Assembly (NCBI GenBank): GCA_964035545.1
Contig: CAXIUT010000094.1
Coordinates: forward strand, 1 to 27,099
Source: Bugula neritina
Taxonomy: Eukaryota > Bryozoa > Gymnolaemata > Cheilostomatida > Bugulidae
Length of the DNA stretch: 27,099 bases
Direction: 5' to 3'
Shown in pieces: positions 20,281 through 27,099 of this stretch (the stretch's first letter is position 1; every line of letters begins with the position of its first letter). The notes under the pieces were generated by a model. It made no database searches, was not told where the DNA came from, and worked only from the letters and a program-made list of their open reading frames with translations. The translations under genes and the position numbers were made by a program.

Positions 20281-22657
20281 ATGGGTATTCTTTAAAGTTG
20301 TGAAGGAGATCCTGGAATGAAGTTTACTCTTGATTAAAAACTATTTCGAGATTCTCAAGGACCTCGTTATTCATCTGATGATTATTTTTTTAAACCATCG
20401 AATGTTAAATTGTTTGGAGATCTACTTTATAAAAAAGGAAATAAAACTTAATTTGTACTTCAAACATTCTATACTAATAAAGGATCAAAAGTTGCTAACC
20501 AATCTTTGAGAATTTACGATTCTGCTCAATAATTTCTCGAGGAAAAAGGATGCAAAATCAAACTATAAACTCCCGTTTCCGATCCAAATATATTTGGCAA
20601 TCAATTTTTGGTCTGTAAAATGAAAGGTCATCACAATTAGATGACAATCAAGTACGTATCTTTCAACAGATACGAATAGGACAAATTTAAATAGGCGCTA
20701 TTTGAAGTCACTATGCTCCAAAAGAGTTTAACATAAGAAAACAATCGTTATGGTTATGTTTATAATTAAGCTTTTGTAGTTTAATCTGGCCTTCATAAAG
20801 ATAACAAAGACAAATGTTTGATAGTTTTAGGATAAAATGCCTCTGCCTCTCTTTCTGAATTGATTCACTACCGTAAAATGTCTAAATCTCCATGGACAGA
20901 AAGTCAATATACTTCTCTATGCTATAATCTTATTAAATGTGTTCATTAATTACATAAAAAAAAATTAGCTCATAGAGATATTCGTCCTTTTAATTTTGTT
21001 TATAATGCTACTAAAAGAAGTTTTATTTTAGGAGGATTGCAGCATGCTACATCTGTTGAAAGTGATCCTAAAACTGGATATAATCTTTGTGGTGTACCAT
21101 ATTATTTACCTCCAAAACTTATCTAAATTGGAAAACGATAAGATTTTTCTTAATATTATATCTATAGTCCTTATAAAGTTGATATCTATGCTCTTGGAGT
21201 CACTTTATTGAACTGTCTTTTTCTCGATCAATTTACATCTCCTCAAATATTGGCCTAATCTTTGAAAAAATACACTCAAAAATGGAATTTCCTTCACAAA
21301 GTAAAATAAATGATTGGAGAGAATCCACCTCGCTTAGACTAAATTTTAGCTTCAGTAGGTACAAGTGAATCATTTCTCGAGTAACGTGCAAGTATAGAAT
21401 CAATGCGTTATAGAATGAAACCTCAAGATAACTAATTTGTTGGTCGTAAGCAATCAATAGCTTAAAGTTATTATAGTATGTTTATGTATGATCAATGGGT
21501 TAGCTAAATTAATGAAGTAGTCAATTATTATGAAATGAATAAATGTTATATGCAGCTAGGAGATGTCTACAAGCAGATAGCTGATGTTTATCATGAACAT
21601 GATGATACTTAAAGTAAATCTTATGATATTTAGAGGAAATGAAATAGTTTTATGGAAAAGCTTGTTCAACTTATTTGTTTATTAGTCAAGAATGTATAGA
21701 TGAGAATAAAACATAGTAAGCTATAAAATATCTTTAAAAAGGTATTGATTGTAATCGAAAAGGATAAAGAGGATCGCCTAATCAATAACTTGCTTATCTT
21801 CTTAATCGTTTAGCTTTGACTTATCATAAAAAGGGTGATTGCGAAATAGCCAGAGCCTTTCAAGAGTAATCTCTAGATATCATTGCCAAGTATCTTTAAT
21901 ATCTATTCAGAGTTTATGGTACAAATACTCATTATTATGCTTAAATGTTAACTGATTCTGCTAAAATTGAATCTTAATTTCAATAATTCAAACAAGCATA
22001 AAATATGCTAAAAGCAGGACTCAAAATCATGGATAAAATAAAAGACTAAACACCTGAACAACATAGAATAAAAATAAAACTACTTGAAGCATTAGGAACT
22101 AATTATAGATTAAAAGCTCTTGAGAGGAGAGAGAAAAGTGATATTTATCGAAAAAAAGGAGAATAAGCTTTATTAGATGCTCTTTAAATAGCTTAAACTC
22201 ATTAAGGAAACATTAGTCCATTAGTTGGTACCATTTTAATGTCACTTGGGAATATTTATTTCGATAGACGTGATTTTGAAAAAGCAAAAAAGACTTACTA
22301 AAAGTATAATTTATTTTATTAAGATCTCTTATCATTAAACAACATACTCAAGGTAAAAGAGAAACAATTGAAGTAGGAGAGTGTTTGACATTTTTAGCTA
22401 ACTCAGAAAAATGTTTAAAATAACTTGATAAGGCAATCAAGCACTATGATTAAGCGATTGAAGTTTATCGAAGAGCATATGGAAATGATCATAATGAAAA
22501 TACTGCAGTTGCTATAGGAAATCTTGGAATAGTATACAAGTAACTAGGTCATAAAGAGCAAGAAAAAGAATATTTATCTCTTGCAAAAACAATTCTTAAA
22601 GATCTTTTAGGATAACAAAGTCCGGATTATCAATATTTTGATCGTCAAAGTCGTTGA
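20281..22657 (+). CDS. Pseudokinase with C-terminal TPR array
   Basis: 778 aa from three exons separated by two 20-nt introns (21614-21633, 22304-22323). Residues 60-350 have protein-kinase layout: MTIKYV with a VAIK-like Lys-124, the helix-C region EALFEVTMLQ, CVHELHKKKLAHRDIRPFN with HRD at 231-233, and the F-helix VDIYALGVTLL. Key residues are lost. The Lys of HRDxK is Arg, the DFG motif reads GGL (251-253) and APE reads PPK. Phosphotransfer is therefore unlikely. From about residue 420 there are repeated TPR-like helix pairs (ACSTYLFISQECIDENKTEE, LAYLLNRLALTYHKKGDCEI, AIGNLGIVYKELGHKEQEKE), similar to kinesin-light-chain-type TPRs. Such pseudokinase-TPR proteins usually scaffold partners. 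It lies 53 bp after the calpain-like gene on the same strand. Confidence 0.85.
21614..21633 (+). other. 20-nt spliceosomal intron
   Basis: GTAAAT...TATTTAG. It joins EHDDTEK to EMKEFYGKACSTY in the pseudokinase gene; unspliced, the frame stops at AAATGA. Confidence 0.88.
22304..22323 (+). other. 20-nt spliceosomal intron
   Basis: GTATAA...TATTAAG. It links FEKAKKTYEK to SLIIKQHTQGK within the TPR array; the unspliced frame meets TGA about 22 codons later. Confidence 0.85.
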
Positions 22658-23205
22658 AAATGATAATTATATGCAATTAATACTATATTTTTAATAACTT
22701 TTAACCTTTTCTTTACAAATCGAAGGTTTATCTTTGATTTTGAATTTAAAAGTGGGTAATTATTTATATTATCATTCGAACATATGGTCCGAGAGTTAAA
22801 AAGCGATAAATTTTTATTCTAATGAAAGAATTTCCTTCTACTTATCAAAATAAAATTATCTAATGCTATTTTTTGTTCTATATTTTTTTAAATTGAGAAC
22901 TCATCGAAGAATATTGGATAGAACATCTTTAACAAATCAATATTATTTGATTATTTAATCATTAATAAACTAATAACTATTATTCTTTCGACTTCTTTTT
23001 CACTCTACATTAGTAATGAGCTTTTGAACATTCTTTAAAAAATAAAACAACCATAAGTCAAAAATCCGGTCATTCAAAAAAATTCTTCTGAAAGCTTAAT
23101 AACTATATTTTTGAAGAGTTGAAATAATTCTTCGTTAAATTTTTCAAAAACTGATTTGATATAAAACTTACTTATTCATTAGTTTATATTTTAGCTTTTT
23201 TTGAT
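22658..23205. other. AT-rich intergenic region
   Basis: About 550 bases with TGA in every plus frame and no protein-like minus frame. It holds the 3' flank of the pseudokinase gene and the promoter of the following small gene. No regulatory motif was recognised. Confidence 0.45.
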
Positions 23206-23688
23206 ATGAATATTATAATTGTATTCGATTAAAACTCTTCTATGGAAATGCAAGCGCTAAATTCTTCGAAATGCTCTTAAGAAAACCAATTTACTTCTAG
23301 AATGGGTTACTTCTCATTTAGACATGAAATGATGAATATTTTGCCTCCTATGAAAAGAACATCTTAGTATATAGTTCACTTATGGAATTAACTATTAAAC
23401 AATTAAAAAAACACTTAAAAGAGCTAGAGTGATAATATTTCAATGAAATATTCAATTTAGCCTTAAAATTAAAACAATTTTGACTAAATACTTTTGAAGC
23501 CAGCAGAAAACTGTGATAATTTAAATATTCAACAATCTTTAAAATCTTAAATCAAAGAGGAAAAGGTTTTAGACACAAAAATAGAACTAGCATAGGTTAT
23601 TATTTAAGATATATCGAGTTCTACTCCAGAAAGTCGTAAAAAGAAGAACATCAAAAAGTTAATCAAACGTGCATCAACCAGATACTGA
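23206..23688 (+). CDS. Unknown polar protein, 160 aa
   Basis: Frame MNIIIVFDENSSMEMQALNS to SRKKKNIKKLIKRASTRY with TGA at 23686-23688, no intron. Alternative starts are Met-13 and Met-15. The middle is Asn/Ser/Glu-rich (NNEKNTEKSESDNISMK) with a few Trp/Leu patches (YIVHLWNELL) and ISSSTPESRKKK near the end. The last 20 residues are strongly basic and could bind nucleic acid or act as a nuclear signal. No domain was recognised. It is convergent with the coiled-coil gene carrying the telomeric tract; the two stops are 57 bp apart. Confidence 0.5.
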
Positions 23689-23744
23689 CCCCAAATTAAA
23701 AGTAATGACCTGATTTTATCAAATTATCAACTATAACAATAATA

Positions 23745-24982
23745 TCAATGATTAACTGAGCCAGGCATCTTCCCTTCTTTGAATCTTGTTGTCAGGGGTT
23801 GGGGTTGGGGTTGGGGTTGGGGTTGGGGTTGGGGTTGGGGTTGGGGTTGGGGTTGGGGTTGGGGTTGGGGTTGGGGATAGCGAGATAGTGATGCCTGACG
23901 AATAGGTCTGCTGGTTAGTGGTGAAGAACTTTGTCCTAGTTCATTATTTATAGTTGATAGTGAAGAGGTGTTTTTTGTTTTTTTTCCTTTAGAAGTAACA
24001 AGTTGTGAGGTAGTTCTTTTATTTTTTCTATCAACAAGAGCAACAAGAGTATCAGGGTTGGTTTAACTTAATTTATTCATCTAAGTATAAGATAAAATAC
24101 ATTAGAATGATGATAATCTTCTAAAAGTTGCATTTTTACATCTACTAAGGCATTTAAAATATTTTATTTTACTTGTTCTTTCATATACTTTGTCTTTATC
24201 TTAAACTCATTAAATATCTTCTGTTAACTATTCTCATTATTCATTTCAAAATGTTTTTTCATAGGTAAATTATGAGAGTTTACCATTTTCTTAGTATATT
24301 GATCAGCAACCTGCAAATCAAGTAACTAACTTCTCAGCTTAAAATAATCTTCAAGACTGGTTCCTGAATACTTATTACGAAAAATTACCTGATTATTCTT
24401 TTTCTAGACATGTCGATCCATCTAATTTAAAACTATTGATTTTTTGTTTTAAAATTATTTTTTAAATTAAGAAAATTCCTCAATCAGTTAATTACATTGA
24501 TTTTTTGCATCAGTTCCACTTGTTTTTGTTTTTCTACGACCTGATCTAGAACGTAATCTTCTTTGCTAAGATTTTTTAAGTTCATCTTTAAGTCCATATT
24601 TCTCCTTATCATTGGATCTTTTAATACGTTCCAATTGCTTGACATCTATTCCTGTAGTATTTTTATAACTTTGCAATAGTTTTTGAACTTGCTCTGAAAA
24701 CTCATATAGTTGTTACTAAAATTTGGTCAGCATATTTTGTTCAATACCTGATAAGTAAGAATCGTTAGGATCATTAATTCTTTTTAATAAGTCTAAAATG
24801 GTTGTAAGGTGATGTTGACAATCTGAAGTTGGATTGTAATTGAGATCTAGAGTACATTTAAGAATTGTTTAACGAATATGTTCATGCAGAATTATGTATA
24901 GTTTAGATAGTTCGCCTACTACCTCTTGAGATTTTTGAGATTTTTAGACAAATTTTCGCCATTATCTTTGAGTGTTTTCCAT
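23745..24982 (-). CDS. Coiled-coil protein with C-terminal (Pro-Gln)13 tract encoded by telomeric repeats
   Basis: 405 aa from two exons around a 20-nt intron (24081-24100). Starts MENTQREWRKFVEKSQKSQE. Residues 1-130 and 190-315 are helical/coiled-coil (EEQLYEFSEQVQKLLQSYKN, CNELIEEFSEFKKEFENKK, QVKENILNALVDVKMQLLED) with a basic patch RRLRSRSGRRKTKT between them. After the splice the tail is Ser/Thr/Lys-rich (TSQLVTSKGKKTKNTSS, SPLTSRPIRQASLSRY). It runs directly into 13 Pro-Gln repeats and ends LTTRFKEGKMPGSVNH. The Pro-Gln block is read from perfect CCCCAA repeats. The spliced length is a whole number of codons including the tract. Function is unknown; the basic patches would suit a nuclear or microtubule-associated protein. 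An assembly join at the tract cannot be excluded without reads. Confidence 0.7.
23762..23897. repeat. 8-bp inverted repeat flanking the internal telomeric tract
   Basis: CAGGCATC at 23762-23769 and its exact reverse complement GATGCCTG at 23890-23897 bracket the tract at 25 and 13 bases. The arms do not extend further. A match this short can occur by chance. Confidence 0.5.
23795..23876. repeat. Interstitial telomeric tract, (GGGGTT)13GGGG
   Basis: 82 bases of perfect GGGGTT repeats on the plus strand lie 3.2 kb inside the right end. Orientation is that of a right-hand telomere for the 1-23876 part. On the minus strand it reads CCC CAA CCC CAA in frame within the 23745-24982 gene, giving 13 Pro-Gln units followed by Pro-Leu. 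The frame is open on both sides and ends at a TGA 48 bases past the tract. Confidence 0.95.
24081..24100 (-). other. 20-nt spliceosomal intron
   Basis: On the minus strand GTATTT...ACTTAG, 24100 down to 24081. Unspliced, the frame stops at TGA directly after; spliced, it continues MNKLSETNPDTLVAL to the Pro-Gln tract. Confidence 0.8.
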
Positions 24983-25118
24983 AATAAATTTAATATTTGT
25001 TATTCAATTAACTATTATAATAGTTCTTAAAATTTTGACTTCATTTCTTTGATTAAAGATAATTTAGTCTTTATTTTCGTTCAATAAAAAAAATAATATT
25101 TATAAAATTAGTAAAAAA
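24983..25118. other. Short intergenic spacer
   Basis: About 136 AT-rich bases between the stop of the DNAJC7-like gene and the start of the coiled-coil gene on the same strand. No feature was recognised. Confidence 0.4.
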
Positions 25119-26762
25119 TCATGCAAAATTGCCTTTTTGATTGAAAGAACTAAAATTTCCAGAACCAAATCCTGGAAAACCTCCAAAGCCTCCAAAATTT
25201 TTAGCCTTTGATGATCCTCTGTTTTTTTTATTTCCATTTGTTCCACCTCTCATTCCTCCGAAATTCGATTAAAATCCTCCCAAATCATCTCCTCCTTGAT
25301 TAAAAAACATAGAAAACAATTGAGAAGGATCTATTCCTTGTCCTCCCATATCTTTTCCATTGAAGGTAAACTTAGTATTTCCACCTCCCATGTTTCCCAT
25401 ATTACTTGAACTGAAATAAGTCCCTTGCTGACCCATATCTTGGAATCCATCAAAACCAGTATCACCATCATATTCCATTTGTCCACAGTCGTATTTCTTT
25501 CTTTTCTCTGGATCAGTTAGTACTCCATGAGCTTCAGCTATGTCTTTAAATTTCTTTGCTGCTTCTTCTTGTTCTATGTCGCTTTTGTTTCTATTTCTGT
25601 CTGGATGGAATTTCAAAGCTAAAGATTTATATGCTTTCTTGATTTATGCATCTGTTGATTTCTTTGTTACTCCTAATATAGCATAGTAATCTTTTTTCTT
25701 GGCTTGTCTTTATTTTTTCTGAGCCTCTTATATTTTAGCTTTTAAGTTTATTTTTGGGTCAAGTTCTTGAATTTTACCATAATCCTGGATAGCTGCAGAG
25801 TATTCAGCTCTTTCCATGTTGAGTTCAGCTCTTCTTACTAAAGATTTCATGTAATTTGGGTCTAGTTCAAGAGATTTATTAAGATCTTGAAGAGCTTTGA
25901 TCTTTTATCCTGTTTTCATATAACATAGAGCTCTGTTGGAATAAATAACTGAGTTAAGTTTTTTATTGTAGGGATCCAAATTAAGAGCTTATGAATATTT
26001 TGCTTCTGCTTCTCTATATTTCTTTTCTTTTATCAATTCGTTTCCTTGTTATTTAAAAACTTAACATCTTTTGGCCTTATTAAGAGCTTTTTGACATTTA
26101 GTATTTTATGGGTCTAATCTCATACCATCAGAAAATAGTTTCTTAGCTTTTGTACTATCGCCATTATATAGTTCGATTATTCCTTTCAAATAGTAAAACT
26201 AAGGAGTATTTTAGTTATGCATTGAGGATAGTAATTGACTTGCTTCAGTAGTTTATCCAGTCTTAGCTAAACATTAAACTTTATTGAGTTTCAATGTTTT
26301 GTTTATTGGTATTTTTGTAACCAAATAGTTGATACAAGAAAGAGCTTAAGAATAATCGTTAGATTTATCTCCTGCAAGATATCGATCGTAGTTAGATTTG
26401 AGAGATTATACTTCTTCAAGTTAGTTATTTGATGTAATATTTTTTTAGATGTTTGCATAGGATTTCATGGCTTCAACAGCTTCTTAGAATTTTAATATAT
26501 TGACACATGCTTGAGACTTTTTTTTGTAAACCTTAGCAAACTGAGGATTCAATCGAAGAGCTATATTACAATCTCTAATGCACTCTTCAAAACGATTCAA
26601 GTTGAAATAGCAAAGAGATCTGTTTGAAAAGAATGAAGGATCTTCATAAACTTCGATAGCTTTGGTATAGTATTGAATAGCTTTGTTGTAGTCTTGCGAT
26701 TTGTAGGCTTGATTTCCTTGATCTTTGTATTTTTGAGCAACACTGTTGTATTAGATATCCAT
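25119..26762 (-). CDS. DNAJC7: TPR and J-domain co-chaperone, DNAJC7 (TPR2)-like
   Basis: 547 aa, one uninterrupted frame starting [23 protein letters not shown] motifs run from about residue 8 to 340 ([60 protein letters not shown]). A basic helix and the J domain from about residue 360 follow: [20 protein letters not shown], then [16 protein letters not shown] with HPD at 386-388 and [11 protein letters not shown]. The HPD tripeptide stimulates Hsp70 ATPase, and the TPRs dock Hsp70/Hsp90 C-termini. Unlike human DNAJC7, the C-terminus continues for about 120 Gly/Phe/Asn-rich residues ([34 protein letters not shown]), recalling a G/F region. The Glu of DAEIKKAY is TAA (25646-25644). The gene is the last before the right telomere. 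Confidence 0.93.
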
Positions 26763-26982
26763 TGTTTTGTTTTATTATACTTGTCAGTTTTTTCTAATTT
26801 GATCTATATAAAATAGAGTTTTCTAGAATACTCTTTTTATTTGTTGATTTCTGATAAAAACAATCAAAATAAAAGTTGTTCTTTTTGTTAAATTTTGATA
26901 AACAAGTATTAGTTAGGTGAGTTTTATTCTTACTAAGTATATTATCAAGATAAGATAATGATATATTTTAAAAACAAAAAGA
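26763..26982. promoter_or_regulatory. Right subtelomeric spacer and presumed promoter of the DNAJC7-like gene
   Basis: 220 AT-rich bases between the first ATG of the terminal gene and the telomere. No coding frame and no recognisable motif. This is the whole 5' region available to that gene. Confidence 0.45.
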
Positions 26983-27099
26983 GGGGTTGGGGTTGGGGTT
27001 GGGGTTGGGGTTGGGGTTGGGGTTGGGGTTGGGGTTGGGGTTGGGGTTGGGGTTGGGGTTGGGGTTGGGGTTGGGGTTGGGGTTGGGGTTGGGGTTGGG
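26983..27099. repeat. Right macronuclear telomere, (GGGGTT)n
   Basis: 117 bases of uninterrupted GGGGTT to the end of the window. With the left CCCCAA end this shows that the window is a complete linear chromosome. Confidence 0.98.

Noticed and set aside
23795-23876. Internal telomere as a simple head-to-tail contig fusion
   Set aside because: Not excluded, but not preferred: a fusion would be expected to show a CCCCAA left end on the right-hand part, and the spliced frame passes through the tract intact.
900-26762. Reading TAA/TAG as glutamine (Tetrahymena/Paramecium code)
   Set aside because: Five conserved family positions demand Glu, and the coiled coils gain proper charge patterns only with Glu.

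Overview
This window reads as one complete ciliate macronuclear chromosome of about 27.1 kb. The plus strand begins in pure CCCCAA repeats (1-69) and ends in pure GGGGTT repeats (26983-27099). About twenty protein-coding genes are packed between, often 10-120 bp apart. No rRNA, tRNA, CRISPR or insertion sequence was recognised.

The genetic code is the first clue to the organism. In-frame TAA and TAG are frequent and TGA is the only stop. At conserved sites these codons sit where family members carry glutamate: Rab WDTAGQ-E-RF, the SRAP catalytic Glu, METTL18 KLW-E-CT, calpain E-FW and DnaJ DA-E-IKKAY. This matches the peritrich nuclear code (UAA/UAG = Glu, as in Vorticella, Opisthonecta and Campanella) rather than the Tetrahymena/Paramecium code (Gln). 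All translations here use TAA/TAG = Glu. Introns are tiny: twelve are exactly 20 nt, two are 22 nt and one is 29 nt, and almost all fit GT(A)...(T/C)AG. Conventional standard-code ORF calling breaks nearly every gene.

Layout. 70-734 (-): CAP-domain gene whose frame runs into the left telomere. 905-2974 (+): small coiled-coil protein, a signal-peptide/membrane protein and a long coiled-coil protein. 3001-5073 (+): Rab6-like GTPase, HMCES/SRAP DNA-protein crosslink protein and a short ORF. 5825-6502 (+): charged coiled-coil protein. 7246-8813 (-): N-terminally anchored membrane protein, possibly PIG-S-like, divergent from a small unknown gene at 8945-9356 (+). 9427-11670 (-): exocyst Sec15-like. 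11834-15136 (+): helical ANTH-like region, disordered linker, coiled coil and alpha-adaptin-appendage-like domain in two overlapping frames, probably one endocytic adaptor. 15147-15812 (-): METTL18-type histidine methyltransferase. 16281-22657 (+): small HTH protein, BolA, a calpain-like protein lacking the catalytic Cys, and a pseudokinase-TPR protein. 23206-23688 (+): unknown. 23745-24982 (-): coiled-coil protein whose 3' end contains an interstitial telomeric tract read in frame as (Pro-Gln)13. 25119-26762 (-): DNAJC7-like co-chaperone.

The genes do not form one pathway. Several concern vesicle traffic (Rab, Sec15, adaptor), and two neighbours are degenerate enzymes. The strongest novel signal is the 82-bp telomeric tract lying inside, and in frame with, a protein-coding gene.
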